Shown here piece after piece: positions 35,231 through 44,610 of a stretch of 64,000 bases of DNA; position 1 is the stretch's first letter; every line of letters starts with the position of its first letter. The notes under the pieces are model-generated. The model searched no databases. It saw nothing but the letters and a program-made list of their open reading frames with translations, and was not told where the DNA came from. Where the stretch lies: assembly GCF_012641405.1 (NCBI RefSeq), contig NZ_JABAII010000003.1, positions 1-64,000 on the forward strand, given 5' to 3'. The translations under genes and the position numbers were made by a program. This DNA comes from Rhizobium sp. P40RR-XXII. GTDB taxonomy: Bacteria; Pseudomonadota; Alphaproteobacteria; Rhizobiales; Rhizobiaceae.

Positions 35231-36241
35231 ATGCAACGCGTCATCGTCATCCTGGTCCTTTTGATCGCCGGTGCGGGCGGTGCCTGGTGGTATCTCCATC
35301 GGGACGACGGCTCGAACGACCTCGTTCTCTATGGAAATATCGACTTTAGGCAACTCACCCTCGCCTTCAATGGCAGCGAACGTGTGGCCGAAGTCCTTGT
35401 CGAAGAGGGCGCGCAAGTCAAGAAAGGCCAGATCGTCGCCCGGCTGGACACGAGCCGGCTCGGACCGCAGGTCGCCCAGGCGGAAGCGCAGGCTGCCAGC
35501 CAACGCGCCAATCTCACCCGCCTCAAAAACGGCAGCCGCCCCGAGGAGATCGCCCAGTCCCGCGCCAATGTCGAATCCGCCAAGGCGGAGGCCGTCAATG
35601 CCCGCGCCCAGTTCGAACGTCAGAACGCGCTTGCTCCCAAGGCCGCGGTCAGCCAGCAGGCTCTGGACGAAGCCCGTTCGGCCGCCGCCGTCGCCGACGC
35701 CAAGCTCATCGCAAACCAGAAGGCGTTGGATCTGCTCATCGCCGGCTCGCGCATCGAGGATATCGAGGAGGCGGAAGCACAGCTGCATGCGGCGGAGGCC
35801 AACGTCGCGCTTCTCCACCAGCAGCTTGCCGACGCCGAATTGAGAGCACCCGTCGACGCGATCGTGCAATCGAGGCTGATCGAGCCCGGTGAAATGGCAT
35901 CCCCCACACGAGCCGCCTTCTCGCTTGCGACCATCAGCCCGAAATGGGTACGCGCCTATGTTTCGGAAACACAGCTTGGAATGCTCCGTCCCGGCATGAA
36001 AGCCTCCGTCACCGTGGATTCGCTGCCGGGGCGGACGATCGGGGGGTGGATCGGTTTCATTTCCTCCGTTGCCGAGTTCACGCCGAAATCGGTGCAGACG
36101 GAGGAATTGCGCACAAGCCTCGTCTACGAGGTCAGGGTCTTTGTCGACGATCCGGACAACATGCTGCGGCTGGGCATGCCGGCAACCGTCCGGCCGCTTG
36201 CCGGCGAACAGGCGGTTCCGCCAACCGCGCAGCAGCAATAG
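35231..36241 (+). CDS. ybhG: HlyD-family periplasmic adaptor (YbhG type)
   Basis: The 336-residue membrane-fusion protein has one N-terminal helix (IVILVLLIAGAGGAWWYL), a biotinyl-lipoyl half (EGAQVKKGQIVARLD), a long coiled coil (about 85-200) and a beta-barrel domain. It links the inner-membrane ABC exporter to the periplasm or outer membrane. The ATG at 35231 is preferred over a TTG at 35213, although neither has a strong ribosome-binding site. First gene of a four-gene operon identical in order to E. coli ybhGFSR. Confidence 0.9.
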   Translation: MQRVIVILVLLIAGAGGAWWYLHRDDGSNDLVLYGNIDFRQLTLAFNGSERVAEVLVEEGAQVKKGQIVARLDTSRLGPQVAQAEAQAASQRANLTRLKNGSRPEEIAQSRANVESAKAEAVNARAQFERQNALAPKAAVSQQALDEARSAAAVADAKLIANQKALDLLIAGSRIEDIEEAEAQLHAAEANVALLHQQLADAELRAPVDAIVQSRLIEPGEMASPTRAAFSLATISPKWVRAYVSETQLGMLRPGMKASVTVDSLPGRTIGGWIGFISSVAEFTPKSVQTEELRTSLVYEVRVFVDDPDNMLRLGMPATVRPLAGEQAVPPTAQQQ

Positions 36242-36253
36242 AACGAGGATGCC

Positions 36254-38014
36254 ATGAGCGCCGGCGATCTCTCGGTGATAGCAAAAAATATCCGCAAGAC
36301 GTTTCGCCGGGACACCGGAGAAGCGGTGGAGGCGCTCGCCGATGTCTCGCTGGACGTGCGGAAAGGCGCGCTGACGGCGCTCGTCGGCCCGGATGGTGCC
36401 GGCAAGACAACGTTGCTGCGCCTGGCATGTGGCCTCGTCGCGCCGGATAGCGGCAGTTTGCAAGTGAACGGCTTTGATATCGCCACGGAGCCGCAGCATG
36501 TTCAGGACCGGATCGGCTATATGCCGCAGAAATTCGGCCTCTATGAAGATCTGAGCGTTCAGGAGAACCTCGATCTTTACGCCGATCTGCACGGCGTGAC
36601 GCAATCGAAGCGCGACGAAACCTATCCGCGCCTCTTCGAGATGACGCAGCTCGGGCGCTTCAAGGAACGGCCGGCAGGAAAATTGTCGGGTGGTATGAAG
36701 CAGAAGCTCGGCCTTGCCTGCACGCTGGTGCGGGCGCCGGAACTGCTGCTGCTCGACGAGCCCACCGTCGGTGTCGACCCGCTGTCCCGGCGCGAACTCT
36801 GGGAAATCGTCTTCAAGCTCGTCAAGGAGGACGGGCTCTCGGTGATCGTCGCAACCTCCTACCTCGACGAGGCCGAGCGCTGCGAGCACGCCGTTCTCAT
36901 GCACGCGGGAAAGATCCTCGATCAGGGACCGCCTGCCGACATAACTAGGAAGGCTGACGGCTGCTGCTTCATGGTTCCCACACCGGAAGACATGCCGGCA
37001 AGGTCCCTGCAGGCCCGTCTTTTCGCCCTGCCTGGTATCGTCGACGCCGTGCCGGAGGCCGGCCGGGTCAGGATCGTGCGCAAGGCGGATCAAAAGGACG
37101 CGCCGCTGCAAATGGACGATACCGAGCTCGACGCCGAAAGCGTGGCGCCGCGGTTCGAAGATGCCTTCATGATGCTGTTCGATGCCGTTGCCGGCGATGC
37201 CGAGCGCAAAACACAGATCAGCCAGCCATCGAACAATCACAATGGCGCCGAAACGGTTGTTGAGGTTCACGACCTCGTTCGCAAGTTCGGGGATTTCACC
37301 GCCGTCGATCATGTCAGCTTCAGCGTCCGCAAGGGCGAGGTCTATGGTTTGCTCGGCCCGAACGGAGCTGGAAAAAGCACGACATTCCGGATGCTTTGCG
37401 GTCTGCTTCCCGCAAGCGGCGGCACATTGATGGTCGCCGGCTCGGACCTGTTGAGAGCAGGCGCTAAAGCACGGCAGCGGCTGGGCTATGTCGCGCAGAA
37501 GTTTTCGCTCTACGGCCAGCTGAGTGTCGATGAGAATCTGGAATTCTTCGCAAGCGCCTATGGGCTGCGCCGCAAACACCGGAAAGACAGGATCGCCGCT
37601 TTGAAGAACCAGTTCGAGCTGGACCAGTTTTCAAAGCTGCCTAGCGGCCAGCTTCCCGGCGGCTTCAAGCAGCGGCTGGCGCTCGCCGCCGCCCTGTTGC
37701 ATGAGCCGGATATTCTCTTCCTCGATGAAGCCACAAGTGGCGCCGATCCCCTGGCGCGACGGCAATTCTGGGGCCGGATCACCGCCCTGTCCGAGCAGGG
37801 CGTAACCGTCATCGTGACGACGCATTTCATGGAAGAGGCCGAATATTGCGACCGGATCATCATCCTGGATGCCGGCAAGAACCTGGCCGAGGGAACGCCG
37901 GTCGAAATCCGCGCCCATGCCGGGACACGCGGCGAAGCGGCGGCAACGATGGAGGAGGCCTTCATCGCGATCGTCGAGCAGGAACGTCATAAACAGGCGG
38001 AGAAAGCGGCATGA
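36254..38014 (+). CDS. ybhF: Tandem ABC ATPase of drug/cation exporter (YbhF type)
   Basis: The 586-residue protein has two fused ATP-binding domains. Domain 1 has Walker A GPDGAGKT (45-52), LSGGMKQKLGLACTL and LLLLDEPTVGVDP. Domain 2 has Walker A GPNGAGKS (about 369-376), a degenerate signature LPGGFKQRLALAAAL and ILFLDEATSGADP. The second signature has Pro for the usual Ser, so the two sites may not be equivalent. E. coli YbhFSR affects resistance to cefoperazone and chloramphenicol and sodium export. It starts 12 nt after ybhG and overlaps ybhS by 4 nt. Confidence 0.92.
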   Translation: MSAGDLSVIAKNIRKTFRRDTGEAVEALADVSLDVRKGALTALVGPDGAGKTTLLRLACGLVAPDSGSLQVNGFDIATEPQHVQDRIGYMPQKFGLYEDLSVQENLDLYADLHGVTQSKRDETYPRLFEMTQLGRFKERPAGKLSGGMKQKLGLACTLVRAPELLLLDEPTVGVDPLSRRELWEIVFKLVKEDGLSVIVATSYLDEAERCEHAVLMHAGKILDQGPPADITRKADGCCFMVPTPEDMPARSLQARLFALPGIVDAVPEAGRVRIVRKADQKDAPLQMDDTELDAESVAPRFEDAFMMLFDAVAGDAERKTQISQPSNNHNGAETVVEVHDLVRKFGDFTAVDHVSFSVRKGEVYGLLGPNGAGKSTTFRMLCGLLPASGGTLMVAGSDLLRAGAKARQRLGYVAQKFSLYGQLSVDENLEFFASAYGLRRKHRKDRIAALKNQFELDQFSKLPSGQLPGGFKQRLALAAALLHEPDILFLDEATSGADPLARRQFWGRITALSEQGVTVIVTTHFMEEAEYCDRIIILDAGKNLAEGTPVEIRAHAGTRGEAAATMEEAFIAIVEQERHKQAEKAA

Positions 38015-39162
38015 ACGACCCCGTCGACAAACCCAGCAACGGATTGCGCGCAGCCCTGCGCCGCATCCGCGCGCTCATCCGCAAGGAGACCTGGCAGCTC
38101 CTGCGTGATCCGAGCAGCATCGCGATCGGCATCGTCATGCCGGTGGCACTGCTGATCCTGTTCGGATACGGCATCAATCTGGACGTCAACAACGTCCCCG
38201 TTGCGATCGTCATGGAAGAGAATTCGGTCGAGGCGCGCGGCCTCGCCTCGGCCTTCGAGCTCTCCAGCTATTTTTCGCCGAAGCCCGTCAAGACGATGGC
38301 CGAAGCCGAAAAGATGCTCCTGTCATCCGAGGCGCGAGCAATCCTGCGCATTCCCTCCGATTTCGCGCGCAAAATGGCCTCGGGCAATGGTGAGGTGCAG
38401 GTCGTCGTCAATGGCAGCGATGCCAACACCGCTCGCATCTCGCTGAGCTATGCCGAGGCGGCGGTCGGCGTCTGGGCCGCCAAGGAAGCGTCCCGCAAAG
38501 GCGCGACATCCGGCAGCGGCGTGACGATCCAGTCCCGGCTTTGGTTCAACGAAGCCAATGACAGCAGCTATTTCCTCGTCCCGGGCCTCCTCGTCCTCGT
38601 CATGACGTTGATCGGGGCGCTCCTGACCGCGCTCGTCATGGCGCGGGAATGGGAACGCGGGACTTTCGAGGCACTGTTCGTGACGCCGGTCCGCTCGAGC
38701 GAAATCCTGCTCGGCAAGACCGTCCCCTATTTTCTGCTGGGGCTTGCCGGGCTTGCGCTCTGCGTCGTCGGCAGCCGACTGCTCTTCGGCGTGCCGCTTC
38801 GAGGATCGCTGCTGATCCTCACGATCGTATCCATGCTCTATCTCCTGGTGGCGCTCGGCCTTGGCCTTGCCATCTCCTCCGTTACGAAGAGCCAGTTCAT
38901 CGCAAGCCAGATTACCGTTCTCGCCACCTTCCTGCCGGCAATGATGCTCTCGGGCTTCATGTTCGATCCGCGGAGCATGCCCTGGGCGGTACAGATCATC
39001 ACCTACATCTTTCCGGGCCGGTACTTCGTCACCCTGCTGCAAACCCTGTTTCTCGCCGGCAATATCTGGAGCGTCATCCTGCCCAATGCCGCCGTGCTGG
39101 CCGGCATGGCAACGGCGCTTCTGGCGCTTGCCGTGCGCATGACCCGCAAGAGGATCGCATAG
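38011..39162 (+). CDS. ybhS: ABC-2 type exporter permease (YbhS type)
   Basis: The 383-residue permease has one N-terminal helix, a large periplasmic loop (about 60-185), then five helices near the C-terminus and the REWERGTFEALFVTPV motif after the second helix, typical of ABC-2 permeases. It is translationally coupled to ybhF and lies 2 nt before ybhR. It forms a heterodimer with YbhR. Confidence 0.92.
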   Translation: MNDPVDKPSNGLRAALRRIRALIRKETWQLLRDPSSIAIGIVMPVALLILFGYGINLDVNNVPVAIVMEENSVEARGLASAFELSSYFSPKPVKTMAEAEKMLLSSEARAILRIPSDFARKMASGNGEVQVVVNGSDANTARISLSYAEAAVGVWAAKEASRKGATSGSGVTIQSRLWFNEANDSSYFLVPGLLVLVMTLIGALLTALVMAREWERGTFEALFVTPVRSSEILLGKTVPYFLLGLAGLALCVVGSRLLFGVPLRGSLLILTIVSMLYLLVALGLGLAISSVTKSQFIASQITVLATFLPAMMLSGFMFDPRSMPWAVQIITYIFPGRYFVTLLQTLFLAGNIWSVILPNAAVLAGMATALLALAVRMTRKRIA

Positions 39163-39164
39163 CC

Positions 39165-40286
39165 ATGTTGATCGCATCGCTTCTGCGCATCGCAACCCTG
39201 ATCCGCAAGGAACTCCTCGTTATCCTGAAGGATCCGAGAAGCCGGGCAAGCATCGTCGTCCCGCCCATCCTCCAGTGCCTGATCTTCGGCTATGCCGCCA
39301 CCTACGACCTCAATACGGTCCCCTATGCACTCGTCGACCAGGACAGGACGACGGCATCGAGAAACCTGGTCGCAAAGATCGAGGGATCCGGCATCTTCGA
39401 AAGGGTGGCGACGCTGGCGCAGACAGGTCAGGCCGTCAGGTTGCTCGATACCAAGCAGTCCGTCCTGATCATCGTCATCGAGCACGATTTCGAAAGACAA
39501 TTGGAAGCCGGCTCGACCGGCACGGTGCAGGTCATCGCGGACGGCAGGAATTCCAACACGAGCGGCATTGCGCAGGGCTATGCCAACACGATCGTCCGCG
39601 ACTTCACCGCCGACTGGTTGGCACAGAAGGGCAGCTCCGGCAATGCAGTGCGGGTGACGACGCGCGCCTGGTACAATCCGCAGCTGGAAACGCGCTGGAG
39701 CATGGTCCCATCGCTCATTGGCACGATCACCATGCTGATGACGATGATGCTAACGGCCATGTCCGTCGCCCGCGAGCGCGAGGAAGGAACCTTCGACCAG
39801 TTGCTCGTGGCGCCCTTCACGCCGACCGAGATCATGATCGGCAAGGCCGTCCCCTCGATGATCGTCGGCATCACCCAGGCATCGACGATCCTGCTGGTGG
39901 CCTTGGTCTGGTTCCGCATCCCGTTTGCCGGCTCGTTTCTGACGCTTTATCTCGGGCTGAGCCTTTTCCTTGCTGCGGCCATCGGCTTCGGGCTGTTCCT
40001 GTCCTCGATTGCCGCCAACATGCAGCAGGCGATGATCCTCTGCTTCGTCTTCCTGATGCCGTTCATGCTGCTGTCCGGGCTGATGTCGCCGACCGACAAC
40101 ATGCCGAAGGTTCTGCAATATGCGACGATGATCAACCCGCTGAAATATGCGATCAGCATCACCCGCGGCGTCTATCTCGAAGGTGCCGGGCTCGACGCGC
40201 TTCTTCCCGACATGCTGGCCCTGGTCGTGATCGCCGCCGCAACGATGCCGGTTGCCGCCTGGATGTTCCGTCACCGGTTGAACTAG
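39165..40286 (+). CDS. ybhR: ABC-2 type exporter permease (YbhR type)
   Basis: The 373-residue permease has the same topology as the preceding gene, with REREEGTFDQLLVAPF after the second helix and a final five-helix bundle. The ATG at 39165 follows ybhS by 2 nt. A longer in-frame reading back to 38649 is a frame inside ybhS and is rejected. Last gene of the exporter operon. Confidence 0.92.
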   Translation: MLIASLLRIATLIRKELLVILKDPRSRASIVVPPILQCLIFGYAATYDLNTVPYALVDQDRTTASRNLVAKIEGSGIFERVATLAQTGQAVRLLDTKQSVLIIVIEHDFERQLEAGSTGTVQVIADGRNSNTSGIAQGYANTIVRDFTADWLAQKGSSGNAVRVTTRAWYNPQLETRWSMVPSLIGTITMLMTMMLTAMSVAREREEGTFDQLLVAPFTPTEIMIGKAVPSMIVGITQASTILLVALVWFRIPFAGSFLTLYLGLSLFLAAAIGFGLFLSSIAANMQQAMILCFVFLMPFMLLSGLMSPTDNMPKVLQYATMINPLKYAISITRGVYLEGAGLDALLPDMLALVVIAAATMPVAAWMFRHRLN

Positions 40287-40344
40287 CGTAATTCCGGGAA
40301 GGCCCGCCGTGTAGCGCCGATCACGTCGTGGACGAGGTCGGCCG

Positions 40345-41439
40345 TCATTCGACGCGCAGCCCCGCCTTCTTCAGGAGCGGCATGACCCGGTCGCAGAAGA
40401 AGGGCAATTCATAGGTGTAGTTGACGAAGGACATGGCAATCCCGCAATAGCCCTGTTCGGCGATGGCGATCATATCTTCGACGATCTTTTCCGGCGTACC
40501 GACCAGCGGATAGCCACCCGCGCCGCCTGCAAACCGCTTGCGGTAGCGATCATAGGCTTGCGCGTCGTGCGACTGGGAGAATTCTTTCTTGCCGGCCATA
40601 TGCGCATCGACCGCCTCATGGTCGGCAAGCGTCACGGCATAACGTTCGTAATAGTCCTCCGCCTCCTGCTGGCTTTCGCGGCAGACGACGTGGCAGACGG
40701 TATAGGCGCCGACATCGCGGCCAAGCTTTTCCGCCCGCCCCCTGATATCCTCGACATGCTTGCCGGCCTCGGAAATCTCGGTGAAGGTGGTAAAGAGATA
40801 TTCGCAATTCTTCGCCGCGAAATCCCGGCCCGGCCCGCCGAAAGCCGCGTTCATGGTGACCGGCCGCGGCGATTGCAGGCTGGCCGGCCGGCTCACCACA
40901 TCCTTCAGCTTGTAATAGGTTCCGTCATAGTCGAACGGCGCGTCCGACGTATAGGCCCGCTCCATGATATCAAGCCATTCGTCCGCCTGGTCATAACCTT
41001 TCTCGACCAGCGGCACCCCGAACATGCCGAACTCCTTCGGGTTCCAGCCGCAGACGATATTGAGGCCTGCGCGGCCGCCGCTGATATGATCGACGGTCGC
41101 GAGCGCCTTGGCCGCATAGAGCGGATGCACGAGCGGCACGTGAACGGTCATGAAAAGGCCGATCCGTTCCGTGACGGAGGCAAGGCCCGCCGCCCAGGTG
41201 AAGGTCTCGAAGGACCATTCACGCACCCGATTTTTGCCGCCGAAACCCTTCCAGCGGGCGATCGGAAGGAAGAAATCCAGCCCGCCGCGATCGGCGATCT
41301 GCACGGCGTTCAGATTGTCTTTCCAGCGAGCCTGCCAGCGCTCCGGCACGTCGGTGATGGCAAGGCCCCCATCGGCATTGGCGGAAAAGACACCGAGTTT
41401 CAGCTTGCTGGGACCTTTCAGCGGATGCGGCTTGATCAT
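40345..41439 (-). CDS. LLM-class flavin-dependent monooxygenase, copy 1 (RutA/SfnG-like)
   Basis: The 364-residue luciferase-like protein has an (alpha/beta)8 fold with LDFFLPIARW (54-63), NIVCGWNPKEFGMFG and a C-terminal GYPLVGTPEKIVEDM. The family includes SsuD, SfnG and RutA and uses FMNH2 and O2 to break C-S or C-N bonds. A GAGG lies 6 nt before the ATG. No flavin reductase gene is adjacent. It resembles the second LLM protein at 60570-61688 and the two are probably paralogues with different substrates, which cannot be read from sequence. Confidence 0.88.
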   Translation of the reverse strand: MIKPHPLKGPSKLKLGVFSANADGGLAITDVPERWQARWKDNLNAVQIADRGGLDFFLPIARWKGFGGKNRVREWSFETFTWAAGLASVTERIGLFMTVHVPLVHPLYAAKALATVDHISGGRAGLNIVCGWNPKEFGMFGVPLVEKGYDQADEWLDIMERAYTSDAPFDYDGTYYKLKDVVSRPASLQSPRPVTMNAAFGGPGRDFAAKNCEYLFTTFTEISEAGKHVEDIRGRAEKLGRDVGAYTVCHVVCRESQQEAEDYYERYAVTLADHEAVDAHMAGKKEFSQSHDAQAYDRYRKRFAGGAGGYPLVGTPEKIVEDMIAIAEQGYCGIAMSFVNYTYELPFFCDRVMPLLKKAGLRVE

Positions 41440-41536
41440 GCTGTTCCTCTTTTATGGGTCTTCTGCGGGCGGAACGTATCGCCTCCACCCGTTCCCCTTG
41501 GGCCGCTACTGTCGATCCATCGATCGGAAAAAACAA

Positions 41537-41552
41537 GTTTAAACCTAAACTA
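41537..41552. promoter_or_regulatory. Inverted repeat upstream of the LLM monooxygenase gene
   Basis: AGTTTA-AACC-TAAACT, a perfect 6-4-6 dyad about 100 bp upstream of the start codon, in the only AT-rich part of the 177-bp gap. A candidate operator; the regulator is unknown. Confidence 0.4.
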
Positions 41553-41616
41553 TTTTTGCGCACGGATCGAAACGGCTCGACGCGAGCGAAAGATCAATGG
41601 TTCCGCTTAAACGAGG

Positions 41617-42381
41617 TCAACCCGTCATATATTGGATGTTGCAGCGGCCATGGACCAGGGATTTCTGGACATGCGCGCGCACGCCGAAAACCCGTTCGAT
41701 CAATTCCGGCGTCAGCACCTCATCCGGTGCACCGGCTGCGACGACCTCGCCATTTTGGAGTACCGCCAGACTGTCGCAGAACATGGCCGCCAGATTGAGA
41801 TCATGCAGCGCGACGATCGACGTCACATCAAGCCTGGAGACGAGGCCGAGAATGTCGAGCTGATGCTGGATATCAAGGTGATTTGTGGGCTCGTCGAGCA
41901 GCAGTTCGCTCGGGGTCTGCGCAAGGGCTCTCGCGATATGGACACGCTGACGTTCGCCGCCGGAGAGTGTCTGCCATAGTTGCCCGGCGCGGCCTTGCAT
42001 GCCGACGCGGACGAGCGCATCGGAAACCGCCGCATCGTCGTGAGCGCTCCAGGATGACAGGGGCCCCCGATGCGGCGTACGGCCGAGGCGAACGACGTCC
42101 ATCACGGTGACCTGGGTATCGGTCGTCGCCTGCTGTTCGACGAGCGCGATACGGCGGGCGATGTCGCCGCGCGAAATCGAGGCGATATCGCTACCGCCGA
42201 GCCGGATGACCCCGCTCTTGACCTTCCTCAACCGGCAGATCAGCCGCAGGAGACTGGATTTGCCCGAGCCGTTCGGCCCGAGAAGGCCGAGAACCTTGCC
42301 CTTTTCCACCGCCAGGCTGATGCCGTTGACGATCAAGGTATTGCCGGCCGCGAAGGTCACCGTGTCCACAGCGATGCTCAT
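41617..42381 (-). CDS. btuD: Vitamin B12 (cobamide) ABC transporter ATP-binding protein
   Basis: The 254-residue ATPase is of the FepC/BtuD class: Walker A GPNGSGKSS, the signature LSGGERQRVHIARAL, Walker B ELLLDEPTNHLD and the H-loop ALHDLNLA. It overlaps the permease gene by 4 nt. The substrate class (siderophore versus cobalamin) cannot be decided from the ATPase, but the operon is headed by a cobalamin riboswitch, so B12 or another corrinoid is inferred. Confidence 0.85.
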   Translation of the reverse strand: MSIAVDTVTFAAGNTLIVNGISLAVEKGKVLGLLGPNGSGKSSLLRLICRLRKVKSGVIRLGGSDIASISRGDIARRIALVEQQATTDTQVTVMDVVRLGRTPHRGPLSSWSAHDDAAVSDALVRVGMQGRAGQLWQTLSGGERQRVHIARALAQTPSELLLDEPTNHLDIQHQLDILGLVSRLDVTSIVALHDLNLAAMFCDSLAVLQNGEVVAAGAPDEVLTPELIERVFGVRAHVQKSLVHGRCNIQYMTG

Positions 42382-43421
42382 GCCGTCCTCCGGGCGCGAT
42401 AGAGAATGATGGCGAAGGCGGGAGCCCCGAACAGGGCGGTGACCACGCCGATCGGCAGGATCTGCTGGGGAATGATGACCCTGGAGATGATATCGGCGCC
42501 GACCATGAAAATGGCGCCGGCAAGGGCTGCCGCCGGCAGCAGCCGGTCATGGCTTGGCCCTACGACGAAACGGGCGGCATGCGGGATGACGAGCCCGACG
42601 AAGCCGATCGAGCCGACGATGCTGACGACGGCGGCCGTCATGAAGGCCGTAACGCCAAGCAGGACGATCTGCGCGCGTCGCACCGCGATCCCCAAAGAGG
42701 CGGCCGCATCCGTGCCGAAGATGAAGGCATCGAGCACGCGGACATGCGCCATGCAGACGGCAAAGCCGAGAATGGCGACCGGCCCCGAAAGATAGACGTC
42801 CGGCCAGCGCACGCCGCTCAGCGAACCGAGCAGCCAGAACATCACGCCCCTCGCCTGCTCGGCATTGGCCGACGTGGTGACGATATAGGAGGTCAGCGCG
42901 TTGAAAAGCTGCGAGCCGGCAACACCGCACAGGATGATCCGCTCGCTCGTGCCGCCGACACCCGTCGCGAGCAGGCCGACGAACAGGAAAGCAACGATCG
43001 CACCCAGGAACGCTCCGCCGGAAAGCCCGAGAACGCCGTAGCCGAGCCCGAGGATCATGATACAGACCGCACCGGTCGAGGCACCCGCCGAAATGCCGAG
43101 CACATAGGGTTCGGCAAGCGGATTGCGCAACAGGGCCTGCAGGATCACGCCGCTCAATGCCAGGGAGGCGCCAGCGCTGGCGGCGACGAGCGCCCGGCTC
43201 AGGCGATAGTCCCAGACGATGCCCTGGTGAATCCGGCTCAGTTCGAAGCTCGTTCCGAACAGCCGGTTCGATACCGCCTTTGCGGTTGTCGACAACGGGA
43301 TGGAAATCTCGCCGATCGACACCGCAAGGCTGATCATGAAGGCCAGAATCACGATGGCAGCCAGGGCAAGCGCCGGCAGCATCCACCATGGCCGTCGTTC
43401 TGCAGCAAGACGCATCTTCAC
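42378..43421 (-). CDS. btuC: Vitamin B12 (cobamide) ABC transporter permease, FecCD family
   Basis: The 347-residue permease has about ten hydrophobic helices and the FecCD/BtuC landmarks LSGVILQALLRNPLAEPYVLGISAGAS and GFVGLVIPHAAR. It overlaps btuF and btuD by 4 nt each. It works as a homodimer with BtuD. Confidence 0.9.
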   Translation of the reverse strand: MKMRLAAERRPWWMLPALALAAIVILAFMISLAVSIGEISIPLSTTAKAVSNRLFGTSFELSRIHQGIVWDYRLSRALVAASAGASLALSGVILQALLRNPLAEPYVLGISAGASTGAVCIMILGLGYGVLGLSGGAFLGAIVAFLFVGLLATGVGGTSERIILCGVAGSQLFNALTSYIVTTSANAEQARGVMFWLLGSLSGVRWPDVYLSGPVAILGFAVCMAHVRVLDAFIFGTDAAASLGIAVRRAQIVLLGVTAFMTAAVVSIVGSIGFVGLVIPHAARFVVGPSHDRLLPAAALAGAIFMVGADIISRVIIPQQILPIGVVTALFGAPAFAIILYRARRTA

Positions 43422-44434
43422 CGCGCCAGGCCGAAGGACTTAATGCCCTTGGCCAGGATTTCGATGCCGTCGATGGTCCGAACGGTCGGGTTCATCGACT
43501 GGGCATCCATCAGAACGAAATGCTTGTTCTTGACGGCATCGAGCTGGCTGGTGACCGGATCCTTCTCGAGGAAATCGACCTTGACCTTCGGATCGTCGGC
43601 GGCATAGCGGCGGCGATCCATGGTGGCGATGACGATCACGGCCGGATTGGCCTGCATAATCGTCTCCCATCCGACCAGCGGCCATTCTTCCTCGGTCGTC
43701 ACGACATTCCTGGCGCCGAGCGTCTTCAGGATATAGGCCGGCGCGCTGTTCTTGCCCGCGATGAAGGCGTCGCCATTGACTTCCTTGCTGGAGAACCAGA
43801 ACACGATGGGAAGATCCTTGGTCCCTGCGCCTGAAATCGAGGCGACCGCATCCACTTCGCGCTTCTTCAGGTCTGCGATCAAGGCATCGCCGCGATCCTT
43901 AACGTCGAAGATGTCCGCGAGTTCATCGATCTCCTGATAGATCAGGTCCATCGTGAACAGTTCCTTGCGCACGCCGTCGCCGCCATCGGCATTGACCTTG
44001 GCGACGCAATCGGTCGGCGCGATATAGGTATTGATGCTCAGTTCGGAAAACTGCTCGCGCTTGCCGACGGAGCCCTGCGGACCGAAATGCCACTCGAATT
44101 CGGCCATGACCAGATCCGGCTCCTTGCCGACGACCGACTCAAAGCTCGGATCATTATCGGCAAGCCGCGGGATCTTGCCGTTGGCTTCGGCATATTGCGG
44201 CAGAACAGGGCCGACCCAGACGGCCGTTCCGGCGATCTTGTCGGCAAGGCCGAGCGAGAAGAGGATCTCGGTCATGCCCTGCCCGATCGAGACGATCCTG
44301 GCCGGGGCCTTCTGGAAGGTGACCTTCTGGCCACAATTATCGATGGTGAGGGGATATTGTGTCGCGGCAAAACCGGAAGCGGCAAACCCGCTCAGGCCGA
44401 GTGCAAATGTAATGGTCGTCAAAAAATGGCGCAT
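43418..44434 (-). CDS. btuF: Corrinoid-binding periplasmic protein (BtuF/FecB-like)
   Basis: The 338-residue protein has a Sec signal (cleavage after SGFAA) and a periplasmic-binding fold of class III: ARIVSIGQGMTEILFSLG at about 40-57 and PDLVMAEFEWHF. Its best-known relatives bind iron siderophores, so the sequence alone would suggest iron. The cobalamin riboswitch upstream argues for a corrinoid. It is the first gene of btuF-btuC-btuD and would be turned off when B12 is plentiful. Confidence 0.82.
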   Translation of the reverse strand: MRHFLTTITFALGLSGFAASGFAATQYPLTIDNCGQKVTFQKAPARIVSIGQGMTEILFSLGLADKIAGTAVWVGPVLPQYAEANGKIPRLADNDPSFESVVGKEPDLVMAEFEWHFGPQGSVGKREQFSELSINTYIAPTDCVAKVNADGGDGVRKELFTMDLIYQEIDELADIFDVKDRGDALIADLKKREVDAVASISGAGTKDLPIVFWFSSKEVNGDAFIAGKNSAPAYILKTLGARNVVTTEEEWPLVGWETIMQANPAVIVIATMDRRRYAADDPKVKVDFLEKDPVTSQLDAVKNKHFVLMDAQSMNPTVRTIDGIEILAKGIKSFGLAR

Positions 44435-44460
44435 GAACGATCTCGATAGGAGGGAAACTG

Positions 44461-44496
44461 GGCGGTATCAGCGCGATCGCGCTCAAAAAGACCGCC
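44461..44496 (-). promoter_or_regulatory. Compound hairpin upstream of btuF
   Basis: Outer arms GGCGGT and ACCGCC enclose the perfect 14-bp palindrome AGCGCGATCGCGCT. It lies 27-62 nt before the btuF start, where it could be the expression platform of the riboswitch. The minus-strand T run lies inside the loop side, so this looks like a translation-control or anti-terminator element rather than a simple terminator. Confidence 0.4.
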
Positions 44497-44563
44497 GCCG
44501 GTTGCGAGGATCCCAATCAAGACCGATAGATGTCTGAAAGTGTCGAAGGCTCAGGTCAATCAT
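44483..44563 (-). CDS. Possible 26-codon upstream ORF in the btuF leader
   Basis: The frame starts MIDLSLRHFQTSIGLDWDPR and ends RRRSF before TGA. It lies between the aptamer and btuF and its stop falls in the second hairpin. A weak AGAGAGA precedes the ATG. It may be a leader peptide coupling translation to the hairpin, or chance. I recognise no family. Confidence 0.25.
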   Translation of the reverse strand: MIDLSLRHFQTSIGLDWDPRNRRRSF

Positions 44564-44610
44564 TCTCTCTGTCCCTTCCGGGCATCCCCGCCCGGCTGAT
44601 TGGATCGTGA

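Noticed and set aside
35192..37579. Minus-strand open frame of nearly 800 codons opposite ybhG and ybhF
   Set aside because: The plus strand carries complete HlyD and double-ABC proteins in operon order. The antisense frame has no family resemblance.
41617..44434. Iron-siderophore uptake as the function of the btuFCD genes
   Set aside because: The proteins alone would allow it, but the complete cobalamin riboswitch upstream makes a corrinoid the better reading.
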